A DNA stretch of 64,000 bases from assembly GCA_030674185.1 (NCBI GenBank), contig JAPXFY010000026.1, positions 39,370,131-39,434,130 of the forward strand, written 5' to 3'. Positions 54,042-58,585 of this stretch are shown here, piece by piece (the stretch's first letter is position 1; each line of letters opens with the position of its first letter). Source of the DNA: Monoplex corrugatus (Eukaryota > Mollusca > Gastropoda > Littorinimorpha > Ranellidae). A model generated the notes under the pieces. It worked only from the letters and a program-made list of their open reading frames with translations. It did no database searches and was not told the DNA's origin. The translations under genes and the position numbers were made by a program.

Positions 54042-55429
54042 CGCCATGGGTGGAACTAAACCAAATCTTCAGTTTTAGCTTTCTTTTTGCCTCACATTAA
54101 TAACTGATCTGTGAATGTTAGTTCAAACCGTAGACATATAGAAAACGGAAATAATAACAATATGAAATCATTTGTGTACAGCGCTATTCTCCAGACTATT
54201 TGGCCTCAAAGCCTGTTACACATTAACAAGGAAGTCCTCTTTACTGCTCTCCGACCGTCTCTCTCTCTCTCTCTCTCTCTTACAGGTATTCATATGTATG
54301 TATGTCGTGTGCATTTATATATATGTATTGTATGGAAATATATATATGTGTTTGTTTGTATGAAATATGTATCTTGTATGGAACTGTCAAAACCCGGATC
54401 CCCTACACCATTCCATCCACGCGTTTGTATTGTGGACCAAGGCAGATTACATTAAACAATTTGAGTTCTTAGTCTCTCTCTCTCCCTCTCCTCCCTCACA
54501 CACACACACACACAACACACACACACACCTCTCTCTCTCTCTCTCACACACACACACCAACACATAAGTGAAACAGTATGTACATATAGCTATGTGATAC
54601 AATGCAGTTTGCTCCTGCAGATTTTGCGCATGAATGTACGATCCGAACATCACTACTACACACTAGTTTAACCCTTTGACTCCCACATCCTGTCCCCAGC
54701 ATCCTGTACTGTCACCCATGTTTATCAAAGCAAAAAACGTAACCCTCTGATCTCACCCTATCCACCAGCTTCCTGCAGAAAGCTGTGGATAGGGTGAGGG
54801 AACCAAAGGGTTAAGATTTTGCAGTTGGTGGATAGGGTGCAGGAGTCAAAGGGTTAACCAAACCCAACACTTTACCCCTACCCCTACACCTTTGGCATGC
54901 CAATCCGTTCACTGAAAAAACAGAATCCGAAGATGGACGTTTGGGAATGGGCCAGTGTTTGGACTAGGACCAATTCTATCGTGTCCCTACGCAAAATCTG
55001 TGAGAGAGCTAAACCGAATATTAGTTAATTGTGAGTAGTAACAGGGTTCCCACCTACCCAAGTATCATGATGGTGACTATAGGAAGCGGGTGCCTCACTG
55101 GTCGTTGGCGGGTAGCAGCACGTATCATCGAAAAACACACCTTGCGAGCAGAAGGTACCCTCTCCAAAATCCGCTTCTGTCCCTGCCAGAATCTGCGCGA
55201 TAATTGAATCCTTCTGCCCCACTTCCAGACATGGTGTAGTCGCCGTCTCCTTGTTGGGGGTGAAACACGGTGTTGTCGCCGCGTCCGTCCTGGGCGGAAG
55301 TGGCGGTGTTGGAGGAATGGCGGAACTGGTGATTGTAGTGGTAGTAGTTAGTGGTTGGGACGAAACGTTCGCCATGATTTCCATGCGTGGTTTTTTGCTG
55401 GGCGAACCAAGGTCACCCTCCACAGACAT
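16326..55429 (-). CDS. sohlh2: SOHLH2-like bHLH transcription factor, 13 coding exons
   Basis: Spliced coding sequence (descending, minus strand): 55429-55058, 42983-42870, 39319-39180, 38042-37981, 36178-36074, 33986-33902, 32132-31995, 30834-30754, 28991-28844, 25498-25344, 21971-21901, 20573-20454, 17011-16326. This gives 2277 nt and 758 residues. Every junction has GT-AG ends and the phases agree throughout. Residues ~130-265 follow the N-terminal domain of vertebrate SOHLH2: [11 protein letters not shown], then a Gly-Ile-Arg-Tyr junction, then [12 protein letters not shown] (human HGMDIALTEPLT). Residues 355-408 are the bHLH domain: basic region [13 protein letters not shown] with H358, E362 and R366 in the usual E-box-contacting positions, then helix 1, the loop GRKTDM and helix 2 LEMTVDYLK. 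Human SOHLH2 is about 425 residues, so this protein has longer N- and C-terminal parts. Vertebrate members are nuclear germline factors needed for oocyte and spermatogonial differentiation; the same role here is inferred. In-frame exons could be missing, above all in the 12-kb first intron. Confidence 0.85.
17126..17160 (-). repeat. SINE-like tail fragment at LINE 5' junction
   Basis: The inverse of the GAAACT tail, with TTTCTCAAGATGACGTCTCC, directly precedes the truncated 5' end of the LINE at 17161. Confidence 0.45.
17161..19700 (+). mobile_element. degenerate non-LTR retrotransposon (RT + RNase H), 5'-truncated
   Basis: The element sits in sohlh2 intron 12, antisense to the gene. The RT begins at motif A ([12 protein letters not shown], 17182 on), then motif B MGIPQGSV and motif C with HADD in place of YADD (~17450). 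After the thumb an RNase H domain has its four acidic positions: Asp 18574 (TDGS), Glu 18682 (AEL), Asp 18760 (DSKS) and Asp 18925, after [10 protein letters not shown]-terminal CxC...H...C pattern follows near 19205. An RT followed by RNase H points to I- or Jockey-like groups. It is dead: one extra T in the run 17283-17289, TAG at 17405-17407, and a 180-bp insertion at 17590-17769. The endonuclease is missing. The 3' tail ends near TCTAATATCACTTATAGTGAAAAGA. Confidence 0.85.
17590..17769. mobile_element. 180-bp insertion with a perfect 67-bp inverted repeat
   Basis: Positions 17590-17656 and 17666-17732 are exact reverse complements around the 9-nt loop AAATTTTCG, followed by a 37-bp tail. 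The same 11 bp, GGTCTATCGTT, stands at 17579-17589 and 17770-17780, as expected of a target-site duplication. Removing the insertion and one copy restores the RT reading [11 protein letters not shown]. The loop and tail resemble the fold-back family at 38.8-39.2 kb. Confidence 0.85.
19704..20190 (-). repeat. SINE-like composite repeat, inverted copy
   Basis: Inverted relative to 3690-4287 and without the GAAACT tail. It abuts the end of the RT/RNase H LINE, so one probably inserted beside the other. It lies in sohlh2 intron 12. Confidence 0.6.
20195..20425 (+). repeat. SINE-like repeat with GAAACTGAAACTG tail
   Basis: It starts GATAGGCTGATACAATACCAG, runs through CAGGACCTGGCCAGCTCATG and GACGTTAGTGCATATGG, and ends TTGAGAAACTGAAACTGAAACT. 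It stops about 30 bp from exon 12 of sohlh2. Confidence 0.65.
20454..20573 (-). CDS. sohlh2: sohlh2 exon 12
   Basis: 120 nt. The acceptor is CTTGTTTGCAG and the donor GAG|GTAGGA. It encodes a basic Ser/Gly-rich segment that includes [18 protein letters not shown] and ends YLVENKER. Exons 11, 12 and 13 join only in the frame used here. Confidence 0.8.
20620..21337. other. sohlh2 intron 11, start: CA repeat and unremarkable DNA
   Basis: A CT/CA repeat at 20606-20661. Beyond it nothing is recognised, apart from short repeated GACATCAACA phrases near 21255-21320. Confidence 0.5.
21338..21887 (-). repeat. family A retroposon, full length
   Basis: Runs from TTGTTTACATCCCAGCCGAC to CATCCCCATGGGG. 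Its end stands only 13 bp from exon 11 of sohlh2 (donor side). Confidence 0.75.
21901..21971 (-). CDS. sohlh2: sohlh2 exon 11
   Basis: 71 nt. The donor is CGAG|GTCAGT. The acceptor TTCGCAG is chosen over ATTATTCAG seven bases upstream because only it continues exon 10 without a stop. It encodes [20 protein letters not shown]. No domain is recognised, but removing this exon would throw exon 12 out of frame. Confidence 0.75.
22285..22870 (+). mobile_element. L2/CR1-like LINE 3' fragment
   Basis: The plus strand encodes [42 protein letters not shown] and LRSDS, the C-terminal hallmark of the element at 43.7-45.7 kb, with stops in between. It ends CAAGATCTGGCGCCATATAG followed by an (ATT)-rich tail. 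It lies in sohlh2 intron 10. Confidence 0.7.
23079..24305. repeat. 24-bp minisatellite
   Basis: About 50 direct copies of GCTCACCATAACTTACTGTCAG-type units, in sohlh2 intron 10. Subtypes are grouped: TGTACCGTCATGACTC in the first part, CTTACTGTCAGGGCTC in the second. Confidence 0.92.
24600..25142 (-). repeat. family A retroposon, full length
   Basis: From AAACCCCGCCGACTGCG to CATCCCCACGGGGGG, in sohlh2 intron 10 between the 24-bp minisatellite and exon 10. Confidence 0.75.
25344..25498 (-). CDS. sohlh2: sohlh2 exon 10 (Gly/Arg-rich)
   Basis: 155 nt, residues 416-466 plus a split codon. The acceptor is GATGTCAACAG and the donor CACAAG|GTACAT. It begins [13 protein letters not shown] right after helix 2, then carries [16 protein letters not shown] at about 438-453, an RG/RGG-like run. 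GC content is far above the surrounding intron. The downstream ATG in the same frame is internal, not a start. Confidence 0.82.
25566..26257. repeat. 41-bp minisatellite
   Basis: About 17 direct copies built from ACCCGACTGCTTAGGCCTAC and TACATTAGGGCTGTCACCATT, starting some 70 bp upstream of the exon 10 acceptor, in intron 9. Confidence 0.92.
26258..27239. other. sohlh2 intron 9, middle: no gene seen
   Basis: An (ATA)-rich microsatellite at 26575-26665. The rest shows no recognised family. Confidence 0.5.
27240..27768 (-). repeat. family A retroposon, old diverged copy
   Basis: Only blocks of similarity remain, such as GTTTAAAGCCCAGCAGC and AATTTCCAAAAGATGAGG. It is the most diverged full-length copy here. 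Confidence 0.6.
28214..28440 (-). mobile_element. 3' tail fragment related to the RT/RNase H LINE
   Basis: On the minus strand TAATATCACTTATAGTGAAA and an A/C homopolymer stretch repeat the 3' end of the element at 19.6-19.7 kb. Only the non-coding tail is present. It lies in sohlh2 intron 9, next to the donor side of exon 9. Confidence 0.55.
28456..28562. repeat. (GT)n-(GC)n microsatellite
   Basis: About 42 GT units followed by (GC)n at 28541-28556, alternating purine/pyrimidine throughout. It lies about 280 bp from the exon 9 donor. Confidence 0.95.
28844..28991 (-). CDS. sohlh2: sohlh2 exon 9 (helix-loop-helix)
   Basis: 148 nt, residues 366-415. The acceptor is CTCTCAAGTTCACAG and the donor a perfect [24 protein letters not shown], loop RGRKTDM and helix 2 [14 protein letters not shown] match human SOHLH2 closely (RERIKYCCEQLRTLLPYVKG). 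This helix spacing and the GRK-D loop separate SOHLH from MAX-, HES- and achaete-type bHLH proteins. An in-frame acceptor 18 nt upstream also exists. Confidence 0.93.
29190..30648. repeat. 46-bp minisatellite filling sohlh2 intron 8
   Basis: About 31 direct copies of a unit joining TAGTCAATGTGAATGGCACA, CATACATTTAAAGTTCACAT and CTTCTC. It occupies some 83% of the intron that splits the bHLH basic region between exons 8 and 9. Confidence 0.93.
30754..30834 (-). CDS. sohlh2: sohlh2 exon 8 (basic region, first half)
   Basis: 81 nt. The acceptor is TATATTCACAG and the donor AG|GTAATC. All three frames are open, but only the phase carried from exon 7 gives [13 protein letters not shown], the N-terminal half of a bHLH basic region with His358 and Glu362. 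Spliced to exon 9 it reads EKHRRERIK; human SOHLH2 has EKLRRERIK. Confidence 0.88.
30835..31559. other. sohlh2 intron 7: unique sequence
   Basis: No repeat or gene is recognised. A 96-codon plus-strand frame at 31098-31388 has no coding character. Confidence 0.5.
31560..31745 (+). repeat. single arm of the fold-back family
   Basis: Reads AGTCTTTTTCTCC, GACAAAGGCCAGTTGGCCGA, TCTTGTTGTATTAAATACA and GGTTCCTGTTTGCTTGAACG. It corresponds to the right arm at 38993-39166, with extra outer sequence GCGGGCAGTCGCACTTGTTT. Confidence 0.65.
31785..31982. repeat. CA-rich and (CAC)n microsatellite
   Basis: Mixed CA runs with a short (ACTC)n at 31841-31858 and (CAC)n at 31958-31980. It ends a dozen bases from the exon 7 donor. 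Confidence 0.85.
31995..32132 (-). CDS. sohlh2: sohlh2 exon 7
   Basis: 138 nt, linker region. The chosen acceptor follows a T-rich tract ending TTTGCATAG. Another acceptor, ending AAACGACAG, lies 36 nt further in and keeps the same frame. The exon encodes [12 protein letters not shown], then Val/Asp- and Pro-rich sequence. The donor is GG|GTAGGT. Confidence 0.78.
32500..32708. repeat. (GT)n-(GTGC)n-(GC)n microsatellite
   Basis: (GT)n at 32555-32599, about 12 GTGC units at 32600-32647, and GC runs at each end, all alternating purine/pyrimidine. Confidence 0.92.
32745..32912 (-). repeat. family A fragment, 5' part only
   Basis: An unusual copy that keeps the C/G-run end and lacks the TTTAAAC end. 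It ends in a G-run of about 14 (32899-32912). Confidence 0.6.
32995..33550 (-). repeat. family A retroposon, full length
   Basis: From TTATTGTTTAAAGCCCAGCC to CAACCCAATGGGGGGGG. It lies in sohlh2 intron 6. Confidence 0.75.
33690..33822 (-). repeat. family A retroposon, 3' end only
   Basis: Keeps about 130 bp ending in (GTTATT)n. It is preceded by GAGATGGATCTTGTTGAGGC, a sequence found again at 34735, so the flank was duplicated with it. Confidence 0.7.
33902..33986 (-). CDS. sohlh2: sohlh2 exon 6
   Basis: 85 nt. The acceptor is CTTACATAG and the donor AG|GTGTGT. It encodes a Ser/Thr/Pro-rich acidic linker with [17 protein letters not shown]. No known domain is seen; the assignment rests on splice sites, phase and position between the N-terminal domain and the bHLH domain. 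Confidence 0.8.
34335..34548 (+). repeat. SINE-like repeat with GAAACT tail
   Basis: Close match to 20195-20425 over its whole length, including GGTAGGCTGATAAAATACC at the start and the GAAACTGAAAC end. It lies in sohlh2 intron 5. Confidence 0.65.
34735..35068 (-). repeat. two tandem family A 3' ends
   Basis: Truncated copies 34768-34920 and 34921-35068 stand head to tail. Each is cut at the same place, just after CACATAATCTAAGGACA, which suggests tandem duplication rather than separate insertions. Confidence 0.7.
35069..35606 (-). repeat. family A retroposon, full length
   Basis: Third member of the tandem series, complete to CATCACCATGGGGG. Confidence 0.75.
35810..35940 (-). repeat. family A-related subfamily
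   Basis: Shares the TTATAGCCCAGCCGA and GAGCCACATCAGGG boxes but continues with GTCACGTCAAAAACGAC and AACCGGGTTAAG. The same variant stands at 42636-42778. Confidence 0.6.
36074..36178 (-). CDS. sohlh2: sohlh2 exon 5
   Basis: 105 nt. The acceptor is TATTTTCAACAG and the donor G|GTATTC. It encodes the end of the N-terminal domain, including [20 protein letters not shown]. Human SOHLH2 has HGMDIALTEPLT followed by a KYW motif at the same place, which makes this one of the most diagnostic exons. Confidence 0.9.
36490..36700. repeat. (GT)n microsatellite cluster
   Basis: About 40 GT units at 36511-36591 followed by decayed GT/GC repeats to 36690. It lies in sohlh2 intron 4. Confidence 0.93.
37207..37300 (-). 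repeat. family A retroposon, 3' end only
   Basis: About 90 bp with an intact (TAACAA)-type tail. It is followed by a short tandem array of AGCAAACAAAGG units (37306-37396). Confidence 0.7.
37553..37868 (-). mobile_element. RTE-like LINE 3' fragment
   Basis: Minus strand: [39 protein letters not shown] and [20 protein letters not shown], open through the whole fragment. The (ATC)n at 37557-37566 is its tail. It lies in sohlh2 intron 4. Confidence 0.7.
37981..38042 (-). CDS. sohlh2: sohlh2 exon 4
   Basis: 62 nt. The acceptor is TTGTCAATAG and the donor a perfect GTAAGT. It completes Arg209 from exon 3 and encodes [20 protein letters not shown]. This lines up with the human LIRFGKKKN...FIIPEN stretch, and the phase is exact on both sides. 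Confidence 0.88.
38252..38400. mobile_element. TTAA-flanked MITE, shorter copy 1
   Basis: Begins TTAACCCCTTGACTCCTGCA and ends at the internal GGGAGTCAAAGGGATAA box, lacking the outer right arm. It lies in sohlh2 intron 3, about 210 bp from exon 4. Confidence 0.6.
38401..38794. other. sohlh2 intron 3: unique stretch, no gene
   Basis: An A-rich stretch near 38670-38710 is the only structure seen before the fold-back element. Confidence 0.5.
38795..39166. mobile_element. fold-back element, ~165-bp inverted arms
   Basis: Left arm 38795-38966 (CAGGAACCTGGAGAAAAA ... CAAATTTTCGGCCAACTGG ... GAGAAAAAGACTGAAA) is repeated as its reverse complement at 38993-39166, with a ~28-bp spacer. It sits in sohlh2 intron 3 and its right end is about 15 bp from the exon 3 donor. 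No coding capacity was seen. Single arms occur at 31560-31745 and 58800-58985. Confidence 0.75.
39180..39319 (-). CDS. sohlh2: sohlh2 exon 3
   Basis: 140 nt, residues 163-208 plus a split codon. The acceptor is TTTATGCAG and the donor AG|GTAAAC. It encodes [19 protein letters not shown], which aligns with human SOHLH2 EAAALLDDCIFNMVLLKVP. About 15 bp past the donor the intron enters one arm of a fold-back element. Confidence 0.88.
39400..39922 (+). mobile_element. RTE-like LINE 3' fragment, frameshifted
   Basis: It begins within the RT C-terminal part ([11 protein letters not shown], then [15 protein letters not shown]) and ends with a (GAT)n tail. It is antisense to sohlh2, in intron 2 just outside exon 3. 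Frame breaks lie near 39690 and 39800. Confidence 0.65.
39950..40436 (-). repeat. family A retroposon, missing the 5' ~80 bp
   Basis: Closely similar to 32995-33550, including the rare GGCGTAGGACCATTC variant, so these two belong to one recent subgroup. Confidence 0.7.
40586..41100 (-). repeat. family A retroposon, full length
   Basis: From TTGTTTAAAGCCCAGCCG to CATCCCCACGGAGGG, then (GT)n. Confidence 0.7.
41716..42190 (-). repeat. family A retroposon, internal deletion
   Basis: Inserted in the TAG-rich array; about 70 bp after the A-run is missing. The array resumes right at its GGGGCTAGTAG end. Confidence 0.7.
42636..42778 (-). repeat. family A-related subfamily
   Basis: Matches 35810-35940 (TTCATATTGCTTATAGCCCA, then CTACGTCAAAAAAAC and CAACCCGTTAAG). 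It is inserted within the TAG-rich array. Confidence 0.6.
42870..42983 (-). CDS. sohlh2: sohlh2 exon 2
   Basis: 38 codons, phase 0 at both ends (residues 125-162). The acceptor is GGTTTCAG and the donor [24 protein letters not shown] lines up with the start of the vertebrate SOHLH2 N-terminal domain (human DILLVGDVTVGYL). The donor lies at the very edge of a TAG-rich array. An alternative GT two bases upstream would break the frame. Confidence 0.75.
43080..43245. repeat. mixed (CA)n, (AT)n, (GT)n block
   Basis: Microsatellite DNA about 100 bp upstream of the exon 2 acceptor, in intron 1. No gene. Confidence 0.85.
43270..43680 (-). repeat. family A retroposon, partial
   Basis: Starts TTTATAGCCCAGCCGAC and stops after GACAGAAAATGATAAG. 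It follows the (GT)n/(AT)n block of 43080-43250. Confidence 0.65.
43695..43739 (-). repeat. family A 3' end, split by an L2-like insertion
   Basis: Ends GAGCCATATCA exactly where the L2-like element begins. The rest of the same copy resumes at 45691 with GGGCTATAACC. Confidence 0.7.
43740..45690 (-). mobile_element. L2/CR1-like non-LTR retrotransposon, 5'-truncated and frameshifted
   Basis: Reverse transcriptase read on the minus strand: [28 protein letters not shown] (motif A), [14 protein letters not shown] (motif B), YADDTQL (motif C), then the C-terminal pattern [14 protein letters not shown] ... [13 protein letters not shown] ... LRSASD ... [14 protein letters not shown], ending at 44027. 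Frame breaks lie near 45165 and near 44525, the latter consistent with loss of two bases in KYLSVETT. No apurinic endonuclease remains. The 3' end is an AT-rich tail near 43740-43765. It lies in sohlh2 intron 1 in the same orientation as the gene. Confidence 0.85.
45691..46205 (-). repeat. family A retroposon, remainder of split copy
   Basis: Continues from GGGCTATAACCGTTTCAAAA to the G-rich end at 46183-46205. Together with 43695-43739 it forms one full-length copy. Confidence 0.7.
46525..46790 (-). repeat. family A retroposon, 3' half
   Basis: Keeps a (TTATTG)n tail at 46529-46552 and stops after AACATATAT. Confidence 0.7.
46916..47297 (-). repeat. family A retroposon, internal deletion
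   Basis: Both ends are present. About 150 bp between the GGGCTATAA box and ACCTGAAATCAAATTT is lost. Confidence 0.7.
47519..47725. repeat. (GT)n-(GC)n microsatellite
   Basis: Thirty-odd GT units, mixed GT/GC, and (GC)n at 47691-47707. A second (GT)n stands at 47984-48031. Confidence 0.93.
48870..49080 (-). repeat. tRNA-like SINE remnant
   Basis: On the minus strand GGTTCGAATCCCC (49020-49008) is a perfect B box, preceded by GTGCTTAACGCAACGGACTA. The 3' part carries TCGGCTCTAACTGGCTCC. No intact clover-leaf was confirmed. Confidence 0.5.
49081..51420. other. sohlh2 intron 1: 2.3 kb of mostly unique DNA
   Basis: No repeat family or exon with both splice sites and matching phase could be supported. 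A G-run stands at 50689-50705. An undetected phase-0 exon between sohlh2 exons 1 and 2 would have to lie in stretches like this. Confidence 0.5.
51430..51480 (+). repeat. tRNA-like promoter remnant (SINE head)
   Basis: TGGCCTTGTGGTTAATG (51438 on) and GGTTCAATTC (51467-51476) have A- and B-box form and spacing. (GT)n/(GC)n follows at 51540-51612. Confidence 0.45.
51821..52372 (-). repeat. family A retroposon with internal (AT)n(GT)n
   Basis: The segment between AAATTAGGTAC and AAACAGGCC is replaced by (AT)n at 51958-52007 and (GT)n at 52007-52039. The end shows CCGCCCCCGCCCC and a G-run. Confidence 0.7.
52400..53005 (+). mobile_element. two fused RTE-like LINE 3' fragments
   Basis: 52480-52680 has the RT-tail motifs [18 protein letters not shown] and, in another frame, [16 protein letters not shown]. 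From 52690 a second fragment with [20 protein letters not shown] and [19 protein letters not shown] runs to a (GAT)n tail at 52991-53004. A family A copy follows at once. Confidence 0.6.
53010..53565 (+). repeat. family A retroposon, full length, opposite orientation
   Basis: Starts CCCAGTGGGGATGCTGGGGG and ends GCTGGGCTTTAAACAATAAA followed by ATAACAACAATAAC. It is the only copy in sohlh2 introns that is antisense to the gene. Confidence 0.75.
53566..54667. other. CA/TA-rich spacer
   Basis: Degenerate CATGCA/ACATAC repeats at 53700-53945, (CA)n at 54005-54038, (TC)n at 54261-54281 and CA/CT runs at 54475-54560. No gene. Confidence 0.7.
54668..54857. mobile_element. TTAA-flanked MITE (piggyBac-like), copy 2
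   Basis: Ends are TTAACCCTTTGACTCC and GGAGTCAAAGGGTTAA. Between them a second internal palindrome pairs CTATCCACCAG with CTGTGGATAGGG. CCC-starting ends bordered by TTAA fit the piggyBac pattern. Confidence 0.7.
55058..55429 (-). CDS. sohlh2: sohlh2 exon 1 (start codon)
   Basis: Residues 1-124. The ATG at 55429 is preceded by AACGAAATAACC and an in-frame TAG, so this is the first possible start in this frame. The segment carries an SPSKKPR motif that could be a nuclear localisation signal, then Thr/Pro-rich low complexity, then an acidic stretch. The donor after ACT TGG reads GTAGGT and leaves phase 0, which fits exon 2. A second GT four bases downstream would break the frame. I recognise no domain, and the link to exon 2 rests on phase, strand and donor quality only. 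Confidence 0.65.
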
Positions 55430-56161
55430 GGTTATTTCGTTCTACTTGTCCGCTTTAGCTGCAGGCGGTGTTTTGCATAACACACCGAAACTGAAACAAA
55501 AAAGCGAAATGTTCGAGATAAATGTACACAGCTTGTCGCCTTCCCAGCTCAAAATGCACGCAGTGAAGAAGGACTGTGAAAGCTGATAAACCCACGAGCG
55601 ATGTTTGTCGAGTGTTGTACGGAGGTCAAACAATGAACTCACTGAAACTGGTGTCGGCTGGCCAGTCTTGGCCTCAGCTTTGTCCGTTGTCCGGTTTGAA
55701 AAGGAAAAATGAATCAGATCGACCCAAGGGACGAGTTCCTTTTCGGTCTGTATGTCTGAGTGTGTTTCAAGAACAGAACTTAGAACTGAGAACGCAAAAC
55801 ACTTTCATTTGCGATAAAAATCTAAACGAGGGCTTTAGGATACACATCGGTTGTATTCAGATGATACAATAGTGAATGACTGGTTTCAATAGTCAATGAT
55901 TTCATATTTCACGTTGGGTAATAGCAATATCAATGAAGGAGTAACTAGGAACCTTTCGGCTTTCTAAATGTAGGGTAATCAAAACAAGTTATGCAAAATG
56001 CATTGCTATCTTTCATAAGTCATTTGGATGTGGCCTATTGGTTAAAGCATTGCCCAGGACTCAAGAAACCCCGAGTTCGAAACACGAATTGGCAAGAGTT
56101 TTCTCCCCATTACCCCTTACTAACTCTTAAGTAGTTGTGTGTAGCACGTGTTCAGCGCATG
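55430..56161 (-). promoter_or_regulatory. sohlh2 5' flank with an in-frame upstream ORF
   Basis: Minus strand: a 66-codon ORF (55642-55442) ends with TAG four codons before the sohlh2 ATG, in the same frame. A CCGCCTGCAG acceptor-like site stands 30 bp before the ATG, so part of this may be intron. No clear TATA box was recognised. Confidence 0.35.
56025..56090 (+). repeat. tRNA-like promoter remnant
   Basis: TGGCCTATTGGTTAAAGCA (56031 on) and GAGTTCGAAAC (56073-56083) look like A and B boxes. No 3' stem pairing was confirmed. Confidence 0.4.
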
Positions 56162-56344
56162 TTAACTCTTTGACTCCCGTACCCTGTCCACCAGCATCTG
56201 CATTGTCAACCAAACTAGCATAGCAAATACTTGACCCTTTGATTCGCTCACCCTATCCACCAGCTTCCTACATAGAATAGGCGAGCGAATCAAAGGGTTA
56301 TGTTTTTGCAGTTGGTGGATACAATGCGGTAGTCAAAAGGTTAA
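56162..56344. mobile_element. TTAA-flanked MITE, copy 3
   Basis: Begins TTAACTCTTTGACTCCCGTA and ends GTAGTCAAAAGGTTAA. It is the most diverged at its ends and lies upstream of sohlh2 exon 1. Confidence 0.65.
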
Positions 56345-56439
56345 AGTGGAGAAAAGCAAAAGGAGATATCCATGGCACAATTCTATAACAAAATGTATTT
56401 TATTTAAATGTACATAGAAATACCTGCTACGCACGCTCC

Positions 56440-56470
56440 CCCCCCCCCCCCCCCCCGCGCACACACACAC

Positions 56471-56535
<65 letters not shown>
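56440..56535. repeat. C-run and (CA)n microsatellite
   Basis: A C homopolymer of ~17 (56440-56456) followed by (CA)n to 56534. Confidence 0.93.
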
Positions 56536-56538
<3 letters not shown>

Positions 56539-56904
56539 ATAGTGAAAAAGGATGTGTCACTGCATATTGGCAACGTGTTCTCCCAGGGGATAACAGACCA
56601 AATCTCACGTGGTAGATTCATTGTAATAAAACATGTGAACAGATCCATAAGAACAAATAAAAAAAACTTATTATAAATCAGCTACAGAGTTTTCATTTGC
56701 TACATTTGCTCTTGAAATTGGAGTAGTGATCTGGGTGCTAGTGTTTCGGATGAGACAACAGACTGAGGTCCCTTGTGCAGCATGCACCTCACCCCCAAAA
56801 AGAACCAGTGGCAATAACATGAGCTGGCCAGGGCCTGGGGAAAAAAATTGTGGATAAACAAAAACAGACGCAGACAGAAAAAAACCATGAGTGGCACTGC
56901 ACCG

Positions 56905-57270
56905 TGGCGACGCTCTTTCCCCGAAAAAAATGTTGCATGTAACAGACCCACAGTTTGGATTTATACGGAGCACTGGATGTAGGCATTTTGTGTCCTCCCT
57001 TTCACTGGCCTCAGTAGCATCAGTGCATATTGAAATTATTCCAAGCGCGGAGACGTCATCTTGAGAAACTGAAACTGAAACGGTGGCGACGCCCTCTTCC
57101 CGGAGGAACTATTGTATACAACAGATCCGCACTTGGGATTTATACGGAGCACTGGATGTAGGCATTTTACGCCCTCTCCAACACTTGGTCTCAGTGGCAT
57201 CAATGCATATTGAATTTATTCCGAGCGCGGAGACGTCATCTTGAGAAACTTTAAACTGAAACTGTAGGCA
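56905..57270 (+). repeat. tandem pair of SINE-like units
   Basis: Two ~170-bp units each contain GATTTATACGGAGCACTGGA, GCATTGAATTTATTCC-type sequence and GAGACGTCATCTTGAGAAAC. The end motif is that of the GAAACT-tailed repeats. Confidence 0.6.
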
Positions 57271-57445
57271 TCAAAAAAGGAGCAGTTTTAGCATGGCCTG
57301 ACATTCTGTAGGTTTTTTTTTTTTTTCATTATTTACCCTACTACATTGCCTATTTCTCTCCCATCTTCCCTCTGCTGCACGTGGCGATACTGGTTGGACC
57401 TATCAGCTGCCCTGTTACATCATATCGTCGGATGGCTAATTTGAC

Positions 57446-57476
<31 letters not shown>

Positions 57477-57699
57477 GAATGATGGTTTTATGTCTGTGTT
57501 TGGGATTGGTTAGATGGGTGAGAGGAAGAGGTGTATAGTAATGCTCGTGCATTTTACATTTTCAGTACGTAGCACCTTTTTTTGGCTAACATGTGTGTGT
57601 TAATCCCATTCCTTAAATTAAAGCAAACTCTCAACATTCTCAAAATGTTGGGTTTTACGGATAAGGGTACTGAACACACTGAAGAAGAAGAAAAGGCAA

Positions 57700-57900
57700 C
57701 AATTGTTTGCTATTTATCGAGCTGCAGCAGAGACAATTTCTTCTTCCTCTTCTTCTTCTTATCATCATCATCATCATCATCATTATTATTACTATTATTG
57801 TTGTTGTTATTATTATCATAATCATTATTATTATTATTCATTACATTATCGTTGTTGTTATTGTTATCACTACAATTATTATTTTGTAAAGTGTTCTTGT
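57700..57900. repeat. (TCA)n/(TTA)n/(TTG)n trinucleotide block
   Basis: Degenerate trinucleotide repeats that merge into the C-run at the start of a family A copy. Confidence 0.85.
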
Positions 57901-58480
57901 ACCCCCCCCCCCCCCCCCGTTGGGTTGCCGGGGGCTCTTTCAGTATAAATAGTATCCCCACCTTCTGGAAATTCTGTGCTAGAAATTTCCTCTTTTCTGT
58001 TACTCTCTGTGTTTCTGCCTTGTTCCTTTGCTTTCTGTCATTTCTACTTATTTTCTGCCTTAATGGTCCATTCACTTGTATTTTTTCGATAAAGTCTTAC
58101 GTACTTTTTCTTCGGATTGATAATTGGGTACATGTATTAAGTGCATTTTTGGCTCTAAGGAAGGTGAGATATGCGGAAGCAATTTTAGGTTATTTATGCC
58201 TGTTTTTATATATGTTTTGGTGTCCTTATGTATGCTTATATTTGTATTCAGGTGTGTTTTTTAAATCTCTCCTGTGCGATAAATCGGACGGAATGGTCCT
58301 ACGCCGGGGGCATGTCCTTAGATTATGTGTGCGAATGCATTGATATGTGTACTTAATTTTCTTTTCTTTTTTTTTTTTTCTTTTTTTTTCCTGTTGAAGT
58401 CTTGTGTTTTGAAGCGGTTATAGCCCTGATATGGCTCTGCGCAGTCGGCTGGGCTTTAAACAACAATAAAAGTAAAGTAA
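57901..58480 (+). repeat. family A retroposon, full length
   Basis: The clearest copy in forward orientation: an 18-C run, GTTGGGTTGCCGGGGGCTC, and an end GGGCTTTAAACAACAATAAA. Confidence 0.75.
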
Positions 58481-58585
58481 ACACTTCTTGTACCGCGCTA
58501 TTCCCCAAACTTTTTGGACTAACTGCGCAGTACACACATTTTTTTCAGTGGAGCATAGAAAATTCAAACGGTTAGGCGAGCTGAC

